A DNA stretch of 64,000 bases from Bradyrhizobium cenepequi (GTDB lineage: Bacteria; Pseudomonadota; Alphaproteobacteria; Rhizobiales; Xanthobacteraceae): assembly GCF_020329485.1 (NCBI RefSeq), contig NZ_JAGKJI010000003.1, forward strand, positions 124,001 to 188,000, given 5' to 3'. A model generated the notes under the pieces. It saw only the letters and a program-made list of their open reading frames with translations. It searched no databases and was not told the origin of the DNA. Made by a program: the position numbers and the translations under genes. Shown piece by piece: positions 1-9,789 of the stretch (position 1 is its first letter; each line of letters begins with the position of its first letter).

Positions 1-700
1 GGATGTTGCCCTTGCTGTCGAGGAATTCTCCGCCATAGTTCAGGTAGAAATTGGTCCACATCGTCATGTTGGCGTTGCGCAGGCCGCGCCCGACAAAGCC
101 AAAGATGCCTTCCTTGGAGTCGGTGAGCTTCTCGGCGGCCACCACCATCTCGTCCAGCGTCTTCGGCACCTCGACGCCTTTCTTCCGGAATAGCTCCTTG
201 TTGTAATAGAGGATGAAGTAGTCGACCGACCATGGTAGCGACAGCATCTGGCCCTTGTCGTTCTTGGCGTATTGCTGTCCGGCGGCAGAGAAGTCGGTTT
301 CGACCAGGTCGGGCGGCGTGAGGTTCGGGTCCTTCAGGTAGCCGGAGATATCGGCGAGCCAGCCGGCCTTCTCGAATTGCCGCTTCTGCACATGATAGCT
401 CAAATGAATGACGTCGAAGCTCGGCTTGCCCGAAGCGAGCTCTATGACGCATTTCTGGCGCTGCTGCTGCTCGGGGATCTGCTCCGACTCGACCTGGATG
501 CCGGTGAGCGCGGTGAATTCCTTGATGTATTTTTGCAGATTGTCGCCGCGCGGTCCCTTGGCGAGGATCACCTCGAGCTTGGTGCCGTTGTATTTTTTCC
601 AGTCAACGTCGGCGCGCGCCGGAAATCCGGTGAGGCTGAGCGCGCCGGCCGCAGCCGTGCCGGCCAAAAGTTGCCGGCGCGAGATCTGGTGATCCGTCAT
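1..700 (-). CDS. ABC transporter sugar-type substrate-binding protein (family 1), 5' part only
   Basis: The reading frame runs from an ATG at 700 off the left edge of the window, so only about 233 N-terminal residues are seen. The N-terminus has a twin-arginine-like signal (SRRQLLAG followed by an Ala/Gly/Leu stretch ending in PARA), which predicts periplasmic export. The mature part begins DVDWKKYNGTKLEVILA and continues with segments such as PWSVDYFILYYNKELF that are typical of SBP_bac_1 proteins for sugars or polyols. A GGGAG ribosome site lies about 6 nt before the ATG. Permease and ATPase genes would be expected outside the window. The substrate cannot be named. Confidence 0.85.
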   Translation of the reverse strand, partial: MTDHQISRRQLLAGTAAAGALSLTGFPARADVDWKKYNGTKLEVILAKGPRGDNLQKYIKEFTALTGIQVESEQIPEQQQRQKCVIELASGKPSFDVIHLSYHVQKRQFEKAGWLADISGYLKDPNLTPPDLVETDFSAAGQQYAKNDKGQMLSLPWSVDYFILYYNKELFRKKGVEVPKTLDEMVVAAEKLTDSKEGIFGFVGRGLRNANMTMWTNFYLNYGGEFLDSKGNI

Positions 701-813
701 GTTTCTCTCCCTGCTCTTTTTTGTTTGGGAGAGATACTAGCGTCTGCGCGGCGTCTGCCTAGTCCCAATGTGCGCGGCTGTGCACTACAATCGCCGCGCG
801 AGTAGGGCGTCGG

Positions 814-1668
814 TTATGCCTTGACGAAGGCAAGCAACGTCCCGTTGCCGGCCGCCGGCGGCACGCAGATGGCACCTGCGCTGCGCACGCCGGTCGAGCC
901 CAGCGCCTTTTCCGCAGCGGCAAGGTCGGCCGCGATCACGAGGCCGGCGCCGCCACGCTCGGGCAGGGCGGCCAGCGACACGCCGGGATAGCGCTTGCCG
1001 AGTTGATCCTTGCTCACGAACACGAAGTCGGCGCGGTCCGAGCCCGAGGGCACGGCGAGGGCGCCGTCTGCTTCGTTTCTCACGGCTACATCGATCATTT
1101 TGGATAGATGCGCAGCATCCTTGGCCGGCTCGGGCGTCACCATCAGCACCTGCCTCAGGCGTTTTGCACCGTTGGCGTGTGTCATCAATTCGGGTATCCA
1201 CACCGCCTCGCGGGTCTTGTGCTCGCAGGCGAAGATGCGCACGCCGCCTGGCGCCTCCTCGGTCGGCCATTGGAAGGTCCGGAATTTAGCCGCCGACAAC
1301 GTGCCATCGGGCATGGCCACCGGCCGCTCGAAATCGGTCGGGCCGATCGGCGTATAGCCCCGCGCGCGGATCTCCTCGGCGCCATCAGCCGAATCGACCG
1401 CGGTGAATGCGATGCGCTCGATGCCTTCGCCGCGCTTCTCCAGGAATGTCCGCGCCGGCGCGTTGTGCTCGGTCGGGGTGAGCACGCCGAGCAGTTCGAT
1501 ATAGTCGGGGTCGAGCATGATGGTGTAGTTGCCAGATCCCATATGTGCGCTATGGGTGCCGCGCGGCGAAACGGTGAAGCCCAGATGCTTCCAGTTGTCG
1601 GCGGCTCCGTCGAGGTTCTTCACCATGATCACGGCGTGATCGATTCCGATGACGTTCTTGAGTGACAC
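814..1668 (-). CDS. VOC-superfamily (glyoxalase-like) protein
   Basis: A 284-residue protein starting with GTG (GGGGA about 10 nt upstream). The N-terminus GIDHAVIMVKNLDGA...WKHLGFTVSPRG is the typical opening of a vicinal-oxygen-chelate beta-alpha-beta module. The stretch IELLGVLTP supplies a Glu where VOC proteins often place a metal ligand. The second half is less conserved, as in the glyoxalase_3 / PhnB-like group. Members are metal-dependent isomerases, dioxygenases or resistance proteins, so no substrate is assigned. The gene is divergent from the FAD oxidoreductase next door and the two may share a control region of about 120 bp. Confidence 0.75.
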   Translation of the reverse strand: MSLKNVIGIDHAVIMVKNLDGAADNWKHLGFTVSPRGTHSAHMGSGNYTIMLDPDYIELLGVLTPTEHNAPARTFLEKRGEGIERIAFTAVDSADGAEEIRARGYTPIGPTDFERPVAMPDGTLSAAKFRTFQWPTEEAPGGVRIFACEHKTREAVWIPELMTHANGAKRLRQVLMVTPEPAKDAAHLSKMIDVAVRNEADGALAVPSGSDRADFVFVSKDQLGKRYPGVSLAALPERGGAGLVIAADLAAAEKALGSTGVRSAGAICVPPAAGNGTLLAFVKA

Positions 1669-1786
1669 TCTGCTGTTTCCCCGGCATTGGATAAGAGGCG
1701 TGCTACACTAAACAGATCGATCCGGCGCCCGCAAGCCGACGTTCCCATTGATGCGGCGCCGCCGAGCAACGATCATGAAGAGATTG

Positions 1787-3091
1787 ATGATGGAAAGAAT
1801 AGATGTCCGCTGGCCCGATTCCCTGTGGGCAGCGGAGACGCCCGTCGGGCCCGACCTGCCGGAACTGACTGGCGCCCAGCAGGCCGACGTGGTCGTGATC
1901 GGTGGCGGTTTCACGGGGCTGTCGACCGCGCTGCATTTGCGCGCGGCCGGCGTCGATGTCGCTGTTGTCGAGGCTATGGAGCCTGGCTGGGGCGCCTCGG
2001 GACGCAACAACGGCCAGGTGATCCCGACCTTGTCGCGACCTGATCCCGAAGACATCATCGCCAGGCATGGCGCCGCCGGCGAGCGCTTCGTCGGCCTGCT
2101 GCGCGACAGCGCCTCGACATTGTTCGACGTTGCGCAGCGATACAACATCCAGGCCGAACAGGAGCAGGCGGGCTGGGTGCAGCCGGTGCATTCGCCTGGC
2201 CGCATCAGGATCGCCGAGCGGCGGGTGCGACAATGGTCGAAATTCGGCGCGCCCGTCGAGTTGCTGTCGCGTGAGCAGGTTCGCGACATGCTGGGCTCGG
2301 ATGCGTGGTACGGCGGCTTCTGGAACAGAAGCGGCGGCCACGTCAATCCGCTGGCATTTGCGCGGGGGCTCGCGCGCGCCGTGCTTGATCAAGATGGCCG
2401 CATCTACGCGCGCTCGCCGGTGGAGAGTTTCGAGCGGCGGAATAACCGCTGGGTTGTGAAGACGGCCAAGGGCGAGATTGTCGGTCGCGCGCTGGTGGTC
2501 GCGACCAATGCCTACAGCGGGGAGATCGTGAAATCGTTGGTGCCGGCGATCGCGACGGAGGTGATGCCGGTGCTGTCCTGGCAGATGGCGACGCAGCCAT
2601 TGTCGGACAATGTCCGCAAGTCCATCATCCCTGGCCGGCAGGCGATGTCTGATACGCATGGCGAGCTCTATTTCGCGCGCTACGATGCACGCAACCGGCT
2701 CGTCACCGGCGGCGCCGTGATCGGTCCGGGCGACAAGACCGCGCGGTTGAAGGCGAGGGTGACCGAGAGATTGCAACGTCTGTGGCCGCAGATCGGCGAA
2801 GTCTCGTTCGACCACGTCTGGAACGGCTATGTCGGCATGACCACGGATTTCCTGCCGCGCTTCCATCAGCTCGGTCCCGACGCCTATGGCTGGACCGGCT
2901 GCAATGGCCGCGCGGTTGGACTGACGATCGGGATCGGCGCCGAGCTTGCAAAGGCGGTGCGCGGCGTGCCGTTGGAGGAATTGGCGCTGCCTTTCACTGA
3001 GCCGCAGCCGATCCCGGCTCATGGGCTGTTACGAAAGCTCGCGCCGCTGATGCTGCTGGTCTATCGCCGCCGCGACGCGCGCGAGATCTAG
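1787..3091 (+). CDS. FAD-dependent amine/amino-acid oxidoreductase (DAO family, PuuB/OrdL-like)
   Basis: The protein is about 434 residues from the ATG at 1787, which follows GAAGAG; in-frame starts also exist at 1751 and 1775. The first domain holds a dinucleotide-binding motif IGGGFTG at about residues 37-43, followed by an acidic residue at the end of the second strand (VVEA). The sequence GWGASGRNNGQVIPT is typical of gamma-glutamylputrescine oxidase-like D-amino-acid-oxidase-family flavoproteins. The C-terminus has GWTGCNGRAVGLTI, the usual second FAD contact. The expected reaction is oxidation of a secondary or primary amine to the imine with release of H2O2 or passage of electrons. The Dpp-like operon further downstream on the other strand could feed it, but this is inference. 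Confidence 0.8.
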   Translation: MMERIDVRWPDSLWAAETPVGPDLPELTGAQQADVVVIGGGFTGLSTALHLRAAGVDVAVVEAMEPGWGASGRNNGQVIPTLSRPDPEDIIARHGAAGERFVGLLRDSASTLFDVAQRYNIQAEQEQAGWVQPVHSPGRIRIAERRVRQWSKFGAPVELLSREQVRDMLGSDAWYGGFWNRSGGHVNPLAFARGLARAVLDQDGRIYARSPVESFERRNNRWVVKTAKGEIVGRALVVATNAYSGEIVKSLVPAIATEVMPVLSWQMATQPLSDNVRKSIIPGRQAMSDTHGELYFARYDARNRLVTGGAVIGPGDKTARLKARVTERLQRLWPQIGEVSFDHVWNGYVGMTTDFLPRFHQLGPDAYGWTGCNGRAVGLTIGIGAELAKAVRGVPLEELALPFTEPQPIPAHGLLRKLAPLMLLVYRRRDAREI

Positions 3092-3533
3092 AACGAGATC
3101 TAGAATATGGGAGCGCCGTGCAGATTGGAGATCGGTTTGGTAAGATCATTCGCCAAAGATACCAAGCCGTGCCGAGCGCGATATCCGTTAAGAGAGCATT
3201 CCTGACTTAACTTGGGTGTGGTCCAATGTTGCGCGGGGTCTGTCGAAACCACAAGCGGCTTGCCGCAAGCTGTTCGAAACTCTGACCTAACAGACCGCAA
3301 TCGCTCCCGGCTTGATGAGCAGGCTGGATGGCTCCCGAGTTCCAGGTCCGGACAAAAATCGGAGTTTGGATCCGGCGCCTGCAGAGTATCCCGAAAGCTC
3401 AAGAAAATGCCGGAACGGTTCTAGAGTCACCGCGTTTGGTTGCGAAGGATTCCACCTTCGTTCAGCGAGCAAATCGCACGGGAATCCCGACTGCGACCAT
3501 CCAACTACAATCAATAACGAGGAGGCAACAAAG
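3092..3533. other. Intergenic stretch before the phasin gene, no gene recognised
   Basis: This 440-bp gap between the oxidoreductase and the phasin gene has short open frames on both strands, but none has a ribosome site together with recognisable protein sequence. The frame of the phasin is open upstream of its start to 3312, but that part looks non-coding in composition. I could not assign a promoter with confidence. Confidence 0.5.
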
Positions 3534-4121
3534 ATGGCAAATCCGCGCCACGAGGATAAGTCCACTCAAGCCGCCGAAGATGCAGTCCGGCGCGTCAGCG
3601 AGAAAACTGCTGAGCAGACCAGACGGATCGGAGAAAACGCCGCTGAGGCCAGTCAAGAGATGGCTCGGGCCAGCACCGATCTGCTACGGCAAAATGCCGA
3701 GGCGGTACAGAGCGCCCTGCGGTTCGGCCTGGACATGACGACAGCAGCCATGGGGCGCTCTACCGATGAACTTGGCCATGTACTGGGACTATCGGAGGAA
3801 GCGCAGCGTGCAGCTGAAAGGTCGGCTCACAGCACTTCCAGCGTCTTTCATTCCACCACCGCAATCGCCAAAGGGATGAGTGGAATGTCCCAAGAGTACC
3901 TCGCGTTCGTCCGGCACCAAATCGAGAGTAGTATGAGCCACATGAACGAATTGTGGCGCTGCCGAACTCCTCAGGATGTTGTCGCCGTCCAAAGTGACTT
4001 TGTGCGGGAAACCATGGAGAATGCCGTGGAAAGCGGCCGACGAATGGCCGACATGTCGCTCAAGGCGGCGGACGATACCGCAAAGCGCATGGCTCAGACT
4101 ATCGAACGGCGCGCCGCCTAG
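3534..4121 (+). CDS. Phasin family protein
   Basis: A 195-residue, nearly all-helical protein rich in Ala, Gln, Glu and Arg, without a signal peptide. The start at 3534 is chosen because a perfect AGGAGG lies 7 nt upstream. The sequence (EMARASTDLLRQNAEAVQSAL, later WRCRTPQDVVAVQSDFVRETMENAVESGRRMADMS split over two helices) matches the phasin_2 / polyhydroxyalkanoate granule-associated family. These proteins coat storage granules in the cytoplasm and, in bradyrhizobia, respond to stress. The gene stands alone and is convergent with the ABC gene downstream. Confidence 0.85.
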   Translation: MANPRHEDKSTQAAEDAVRRVSEKTAEQTRRIGENAAEASQEMARASTDLLRQNAEAVQSALRFGLDMTTAAMGRSTDELGHVLGLSEEAQRAAERSAHSTSSVFHSTTAIAKGMSGMSQEYLAFVRHQIESSMSHMNELWRCRTPQDVVAVQSDFVRETMENAVESGRRMADMSLKAADDTAKRMAQTIERRAA

Positions 4122-4281
4122 TCGGACTTTCCGCCGCTGTGGCAGTCACGGACGAGAGCGGCTGATCCCCTTAGCCGCGCTATCTGGATTGCTGCCAGCT
4201 ATAAAGAACGCGGCGCTGTTGAGTCGGCGAGCGCGAGGGCCGTCTATGCCGCCGAAATCCTCGGCTGCAGCGCGCGCCTGG

Positions 4282-5907
4282 CTACATGCTCACTGTTTCG
4301 TGCTCCCGCGCAAACTCGCCGCCGGGAATCGAATCCAGCAGCGCCGGCGTATAGGGATGCTGTGGATTGCCGAACACCTCGGCGGCCACTCCATGCTCGA
4401 CCACCGCACCATCCTTCATGACAGCGACGAGGTCGCAGATCTGCGCTGCAACCCGCAGGTCATGGGTGATGAAGATGATGGAGAGGCCGAGCCGCTGGCG
4501 CAGATCGGCCAGCAGTTTCAGCACCTGCGCCTGCACGGAAACGTCGAGCGCAGAGACCGGCTCATCCGCGACCAGCACCTCGGGCTTGAGCGCCAATGCG
4601 CGCGCGAGCCCAATGCGCTGGCGCTGGCCGCCGGAGAATTCGTGCGGGTAGCGGTCGCCGGCGGATGGATCAAGCCCGACCAACTCGAACAGTTTCCTGG
4701 CTTCGGCAATCGCCGTGGCGCGCGGCGTGCCGTGGACGATCGGTCCTTGCGCGACCAGCTCGGCTGCCTTGCGGCGCGGGTTGAGCGAGGCAAACGGATC
4801 CTGAAACACCATTTGGATATGCCGGGTCTCGCGACGAACCTCCTCGCGCGACAGTTTTGCCCAGTCCTTGCCATTGAGCACGATCGATCCAGTATCGGGA
4901 TCGATCAGGCGCACGATGCAGCGGGCCAAGGTCGACTTGCCCGAGCCGGATTCGCCGACGATGCCAAGCGTCGCTCCCTTGGGCAGCTCAAGAGAGGCGT
5001 CCCTGACCGCGGCCGTTATTCGCGCGCCGCGTCCCAGGAAGCCGCCGGTGCGATAGGTCTTTGACACGTTCGAAATCGTGAGGATGTTCTGGCTCGACAG
5101 CGGCCGCGGCGGCGGTGCTTTCAGCGGTGGTACAGCGGCAATGAGCTGCTTGGTGTAGGGGTGCGTCGGCTGGTTCAGCACCTCGCCCGCCGTCCCCTGT
5201 TCGACGATCCTGCCGTGTTGCATCACCACGACGCGATCGGCGATCTCGGCCACGACGCCGAAATCATGGGTGATGAACAGCACTGCGGTCTGCTTGCGCT
5301 GCTGCAGGTCGCGGATCAGCTTCAATATCTGCGCCTGGGTGGTGACGTCGAGCGCCGTGGTCGGCTCATCCGCGATCAGGAGTTTTGGATCGAGCGCCAG
5401 CGCCATCGCGATCATGGCGCGCTGGCGCTGGCCACCGGAGAGCTCGTGCGGATAGGCTTTCGCGGCCAGTTTCGGATCGGGAATGCGGACGTCGGCGAGC
5501 AGCGCCAGCACGCGTGCGTTGATCTCGGCGTTCGACAGTTCCGTGTGGATCGAGAACATCTCGCCGATCTGGTCGCCGATGGTGCGGAGCGGATTGAGTG
5601 CGGTCATCGGCTCCTGGAAGATCATGGCGATGCCGGCGCCGCGCACCTCGCGCATCTCGGCGACGTCGGCGGCGCAGAGATCGCGGTCTTCAAACAGCAT
5701 CCGGCCATGTTCGATCCTGACCTCGTTCGGCAACAGCCGCATGATCGCATTCGCCATCATCGACTTGCCGGAACCGGATTCGCCGACCACGCAAAGGATC
5801 TCGTTCGAGGCGATAGAAAGCGAAACGTCCGACAGCGCATAGGGCCGGTCGGCGCCCTCGGGCAGGCGCACGCTCAAGTGCTCGAGCGAAAGGATGGCGT
5901 CGCTCAT
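4282..5907 (-). CDS. Dpp/Opp-type ABC transporter ATPase, two ATPase domains fused (DppD-DppF)
   Basis: A 541-residue protein carrying both nucleotide-binding domains in one chain. Domain 1 has Walker A GESGSGKS at 42-49, a Q-loop FQEP at about 97-100, signature LSGGQ at 156-160 and Walker B LLIADEP at about 176-182. Domain 2 has GESGSGKS at 318-325, FSGGQ at 424-428 and VLVADEP at about 444-450. Both end in the oligopeptide-type C-terminal segment (THPYTKQL and QHPYTPALL). It energises import through the two permeases encoded just upstream. The ATG overlaps the stop of the dppC-like gene (ATGA), so translation is coupled. Confidence 0.93.
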   Translation of the reverse strand: MSDAILSLEHLSVRLPEGADRPYALSDVSLSIASNEILCVVGESGSGKSMMANAIMRLLPNEVRIEHGRMLFEDRDLCAADVAEMREVRGAGIAMIFQEPMTALNPLRTIGDQIGEMFSIHTELSNAEINARVLALLADVRIPDPKLAAKAYPHELSGGQRQRAMIAMALALDPKLLIADEPTTALDVTTQAQILKLIRDLQQRKQTAVLFITHDFGVVAEIADRVVVMQHGRIVEQGTAGEVLNQPTHPYTKQLIAAVPPLKAPPPRPLSSQNILTISNVSKTYRTGGFLGRGARITAAVRDASLELPKGATLGIVGESGSGKSTLARCIVRLIDPDTGSIVLNGKDWAKLSREEVRRETRHIQMVFQDPFASLNPRRKAAELVAQGPIVHGTPRATAIAEARKLFELVGLDPSAGDRYPHEFSGGQRQRIGLARALALKPEVLVADEPVSALDVSVQAQVLKLLADLRQRLGLSIIFITHDLRVAAQICDLVAVMKDGAVVEHGVAAEVFGNPQHPYTPALLDSIPGGEFAREHETVSM

Positions 5908-6734
5908 CGGCTCTTCAGCCTCGGATTGAGCGCATCATTCAGCCCCTGGCCGACCAGCGATACCGCGAGCACTGTGGCTAGAATGGCGATCCCGGGGATC
6001 GCCGAGACGTACCACTGCACCCGCAGCACGTCGCGGCCAAGCCCGATCAGATTGCCCCAGGAGGCGACATTAGGATCCGATAGCCTGAGGAACGCAAGCG
6101 CGCTCTCCAGCAGGATTGCGACCGCCATCACCACGCTGGCATAGACGATGACCGGCGGCAGCGCGTTCGGCAGGATCTCGCCGAGGATGATCTTGACGTC
6201 CCGCATCCCCAGCGTCCTGCCGGCCTGAACGAATTCGCGGTTGCGCAACGAGAGGAACTCGGCGCGGGTCAGTCGCGCTGGCGCCGGCCAGGATACGATG
6301 CCGACCGCGATGGTGACCGTGGTGAGCGTCGAGCCGAACACCGCGACCAGCACCAGCAGCAGCACGAAATTCGGTAAGGTCTGGAACGCGTCCGTGATCC
6401 GCATCAGAATGTTATCGACCCAGCCGCCGTAATAGCCGGCGAAGGCGCCGACCAGGATCCCGATCAGGATCGCGATCGCGGTCGCGACGCCGCCGATCAG
6501 AAGCGAAATCCGCGCGCCGTAGAAGATCTGGGCGGCGATGTCGCGCCCGGAATTGTCGGTGCCGAGCAGGAAACGCGGACTGGCGAACGGCCAGATCAGC
6601 GGGCGGCCCGCGAGTGACAGTGGATCGCGCGGATAGAGCCAGCCGGCGCTGATCGCCATCGCGATCACGATGAGCAGCAGGATCAGGCCGATCACCGCGG
6701 CGGGGCTGCGGAAATAGCGTTTCAGCGCATCCAT
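5904..6734 (-). CDS. Dpp-type ABC transporter permease (DppC-like)
   Basis: An inner-membrane permease of 276 residues with about six hydrophobic segments. The start MDALKRYFRSPA at 6734 is preferred over an in-frame start at 6773, because it leaves a single base after the stop of the dppB-like gene. The sequence LGTDNSGRDIAAQIFYGARISLLIG is the conserved periplasmic/first-loop block of DppC proteins. The EAA-type loop is seen at about GRTLGMRDVKIILGEILPNALPP. It pairs with the DppB-like protein to form the pore of the importer. Confidence 0.92.
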   Translation of the reverse strand: MDALKRYFRSPAAVIGLILLLIVIAMAISAGWLYPRDPLSLAGRPLIWPFASPRFLLGTDNSGRDIAAQIFYGARISLLIGGVATAIAILIGILVGAFAGYYGGWVDNILMRITDAFQTLPNFVLLLVLVAVFGSTLTTVTIAVGIVSWPAPARLTRAEFLSLRNREFVQAGRTLGMRDVKIILGEILPNALPPVIVYASVVMAVAILLESALAFLRLSDPNVASWGNLIGLGRDVLRVQWYVSAIPGIAILATVLAVSLVGQGLNDALNPRLKSR

Positions 6735-6735
6735 G

Positions 6736-7713
6736 TCAGCTATCCGCCGAGATGCGCGGATCAAGCCGCGCATAGAGGAGATCGGTTACGAAATTGACGA
6801 CGATCACGAGCAGGGCCGAGACAAAGACGATGCCGAGCAGCGTGTTGAGGTCGCGCTGCACCACGGACTCGTAAGCCAGCCGCCCGAGGCCCGGCAGCGA
6901 GAACACGCTTTCGACCACCACCGAGCCGCCGAGCATGGTGCCCGCCTGCAGCCCGATCAGCGTCACCATCGGCAGCAGCGCATTGCGCAGCACATGGCGG
7001 GTCACGACGTGGGTCTCGTCCAAGCCCTTGGCGCGGGCAGTGCGGACGAAATCGAGATTGAGCACCTCCAGCATCGAGGCGCGCATGATCCGCAGGTAGA
7101 TGGCAAGGAAGATCAGCCCTAGCGTCAGCGTCGGCAGCACGAGATGGCTGGCGATATCGAGCACGCGCCAGATGCCGGTCTGCACGGTGCCGATGTCCTC
7201 GAAACCGCCGGGCGGCAGCCATTGCAGATAGACCGAGAATACCACGATCGCCATCAGGCCGAACCAGAACGACGGCGTCGCATAGAAGATCAGCCCCAGC
7301 GTCGAGATCAGCGTATCCGGCCAGCGATTGACGCCGCGCGCCGCGATCACGCCGAACACGAGCCCGAAGAAGAATGCAAACGAGAGGGAGGCTGTCATCA
7401 AAAGGATCGTCGGCGGCAGCCGCTCCAGGATCACCGAGGCGACGGGTTTGCCGTAGATCGAGGAGAATCCGAGATCGAGCCGCACCAGGTGCCAGAGGTA
7501 ATTGGCGAGCTGCGCCGGGATCGACAGGTCGAGCCCGTAGAATTTGCGGAGCTCGCGCGCGGTCGCGGCGTCGCCGCCGCCCATTTGCGCCATCAGCGCG
7601 TCGACGGTGTCGCCCGGCGCCATCTGCAGCAGCAGGAAGACGCCGATCAAAATCAGGAACAGGGTCGGGATCGAGGCGGCGAGCCGCCGCCCCGCAAGGC
7701 TCAAGATGCGCAT
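6736..7713 (-). CDS. Dpp-type ABC transporter permease (DppB-like)
   Basis: A 325-residue inner-membrane protein. The N-terminus has one transmembrane helix (IPTLFLILIGVFLLLQMAPGD), where the MAPGD ending is diagnostic for DppB/OppB. A periplasmic stretch and about five more helices follow. The coupling loop ARAKGLDETHVVTRHVLRNALLP is the EAA motif that contacts the ATPase. The gene sits 24 bp after the substrate-binding protein gene and one base before the dppC-like gene. Confidence 0.93.
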   Translation of the reverse strand: MRILSLAGRRLAASIPTLFLILIGVFLLLQMAPGDTVDALMAQMGGGDAATARELRKFYGLDLSIPAQLANYLWHLVRLDLGFSSIYGKPVASVILERLPPTILLMTASLSFAFFFGLVFGVIAARGVNRWPDTLISTLGLIFYATPSFWFGLMAIVVFSVYLQWLPPGGFEDIGTVQTGIWRVLDIASHLVLPTLTLGLIFLAIYLRIMRASMLEVLNLDFVRTARAKGLDETHVVTRHVLRNALLPMVTLIGLQAGTMLGGSVVVESVFSLPGLGRLAYESVVQRDLNTLLGIVFVSALLVIVVNFVTDLLYARLDPRISADS

Positions 7714-7737
7714 GCTTTCATCTTGACGGATATGGGG

Positions 7738-9354
7738 TCAGGCGGAAAGCCAAAGATCGTACCAGCTCGTCGAGCCCCAGCGGGGCGTGTTTGAGTGGTT
7801 GCGGGCTTTCGCCGTGATGACGGTGACGAAGATCTGCTCGATCGGCATCCAGACCGGCAGTTCCGTATTCACTTCCTTGACGAACTCGGCATAGAGCGCC
7901 TTGCGCTTGACCGGATCGACCTCGGTGGCGGCATCGTCGATGGTCTTGTCGACCGTCTTGTCCTCCCAGCCCCATTGGTTGGTCCAGGGCGCGCCCTTGG
8001 GCTGGCCGGAACGATACCAGACCGTGGTCGAGACCGCGGGATCGTTGCGGTACTGGTGCCAGCCGGTGGCAAGATCGAAGGCGTGCTCGTCGTAGACCTG
8101 CTTCAAGAACCCGCCGCCGTCATTGCGCACGATCTCGACGGGAATGCCGATTTCCTGCAGCGACTGCTGGACGAAGGTCGACCACAGCGAAATGTCCTCG
8201 CCCCAGGGCGCGGGCAGCAGGCGGAGCGAGAAGCGCGTGCCGCCGGCGCCCGGCTTGTAGCCGGCCTCGTCGAGCAGTGCGATCGCCTTGGCCTTGTCAT
8301 AAGGGTATTGCGGCGTGTTGGCGCCGGGATAGAAGTCGATCGAGGTCGAAGGGATCGGGCCGGTGCCGAGCTTGGCGAAGTCGCCAAGGAAGTTATCGAT
8401 GAAGAACGGCACGTTGATCGCATGCGCGATCGCGCGACAGACGCGGATGTCGGAAAGCTCCTTGCGGCGGAAGTTGAACTCGATCGTATTGGTGCGGGCG
8501 TTGCCCTCATTGCCCTTGGTGGAGACGACAAAGCGCTTGTCCTTGCCGAGCCGTGCCATATCCGAGATCGTCAGTCCCGAGAACGGGCTGTAGTGCAACT
8601 CGCCGGCTTCCATCTGTGCTGCTGCGGCGGCTCGGTCGGTAATCACCTTCCAGACGATGCGGTCGAGATAGGGCGCGTTCGTGCGCCAGTAGTCGGGGTT
8701 GCGGTCGGCGATGATGTATTGCCCGCGCTCATATTTGACGAACTTGAACGGGCCGGTGCCGACCGGCGCCAGATTGGTCGGGTTCTGGCGGATGTCGCCA
8801 TTCTCGTAGAGGTGCTTGGCGGAGACGTAGCCAAGGTCGGGCAGGGCGCGCAGCAGGAGACTGAGCGGCATCGGCCGTTCGTAACGGAAGATCGCGGTCT
8901 GCGGATCAGGCGTGTCGACGGCGGTCAGGAACAGCTGCAGCGTCGAACCGTAGTTCAGAATCTTCTTCCACATGTTCATCGCGGTGAACGCGACGTCATC
9001 AGAGGTGAACGGCTTGCCGTCGTGCCAGGTGACGCCCTTGCGCAATTTGAAGGTGACCGTCTTGCCGTCGGGGGTGGCTTCCCAGCTCTCGGCGAGCACG
9101 CCGACCGGCTTGCCGTCCGCGTCGAGGTCGACCAGGTTCTCCTGGATCTTGCCGCCGATGATGTAGACGCCGGTCGAGGCCTGCAGGCTCGGATTGAGCT
9201 GACGCTGCTCGGCGCCGTAATGGACGTTGAATACGCCGCCCTTGCGCGGGGTCTGCTGCGCAAATGCCCGCATCGGGTTGATGACATTGGCGGCGATGGC
9301 GGCCGACGTCAGGAGCGCGGTGCGTCGGTTGATCTCGAGGCGGGTCAAATCCAT
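7738..9354 (-). CDS. ABC transporter substrate-binding protein, family 5 (peptide/opine/nickel type)
   Basis: A 538-residue exported protein. The N-terminus carries NRRTALLTSAAIAANV and ends with an AFAQ-type cleavage site, a plausible Tat signal. The mature part has KGGVFNVHYG, a core LAESWEATPDGKTVTFKLRKGVTWHDGKPFTSDDV (given here as the diagnostic family-5 block at about residues 85-120) and a late RNDPAVSTTVW segment. It captures the ligand for the DppBC/DF machinery encoded downstream. GGAG lies about 10 nt before the ATG. The ligand could be a peptide, an opine or another polar molecule. Confidence 0.9.
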   Translation of the reverse strand: MDLTRLEINRRTALLTSAAIAANVINPMRAFAQQTPRKGGVFNVHYGAEQRQLNPSLQASTGVYIIGGKIQENLVDLDADGKPVGVLAESWEATPDGKTVTFKLRKGVTWHDGKPFTSDDVAFTAMNMWKKILNYGSTLQLFLTAVDTPDPQTAIFRYERPMPLSLLLRALPDLGYVSAKHLYENGDIRQNPTNLAPVGTGPFKFVKYERGQYIIADRNPDYWRTNAPYLDRIVWKVITDRAAAAAQMEAGELHYSPFSGLTISDMARLGKDKRFVVSTKGNEGNARTNTIEFNFRRKELSDIRVCRAIAHAINVPFFIDNFLGDFAKLGTGPIPSTSIDFYPGANTPQYPYDKAKAIALLDEAGYKPGAGGTRFSLRLLPAPWGEDISLWSTFVQQSLQEIGIPVEIVRNDGGGFLKQVYDEHAFDLATGWHQYRNDPAVSTTVWYRSGQPKGAPWTNQWGWEDKTVDKTIDDAATEVDPVKRKALYAEFVKEVNTELPVWMPIEQIFVTVITAKARNHSNTPRWGSTSWYDLWLSA

Positions 9355-9789
9355 ACAAGGTCTCCAGGAGTAGCTCAGGCAGCGCGCGGCATCGGCCGCA
9401 GCCCGTCTTTAGCCGATGTTACGATGCGAGGGGAACCCGGGTCATTTTCTTAATTGCCGCCCAATTCGAACGGATCATTCTCCGGACTTTGAGCCCGCCG
9501 CTATATTCGGCCGCGGCTGGACAAAATGGGCTTTCGCACCCGGCCCGCGAATCACCGATTGCGAATCTGCAGCGGAAAAATAGGGGTGAGCGGGGTGTCG
9601 TATGGCCGGTTGGCGGGCGTGCAGAATGGCTGGCTGAGCCGACGGAGGGCCTCGACCAGCCAAAAAACCCGGGAAAAACGCATGATTCCGGTGTATCAGC
9701 GGCGATATAGCTGTGAAGAATGCTGAAAACCCTGTTTTTTTAGCCGGTTTCGGCCATAACGTGCCATTTCCAGAATCAATGGAGCAACC
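9355..9789. other. Divergent intergenic region between the Dpp-like operon and the HU gene
   Basis: This 435-bp stretch must hold the promoters of the minus-strand transporter operon and of the plus-strand HU gene. I saw no convincing -35/-10 pair, no operator and no small gene. A run of seven T (9736-9742) about 50 nt before the HU start is the only obvious feature. Confidence 0.4.

Noticed and set aside
3312..3533. Longer phasin start at 3312
   Set aside because: The extra 74 codons have no phasin-like composition, whereas the ATG at 3534 has a perfect AGGAGG at ideal spacing.
4159..4181. GCGGCT/AGCCGC hairpin after the phasin gene as a terminator
   Set aside because: Only six paired bases and no T-run follow; too weak to call.
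7738..9453. Long open frames antisense to the transporter genes, for example 7795-9453 on the plus strand
   Set aside because: They mirror strongly coding genes of high G+C, have charged low-information translations and no ribosome sites.
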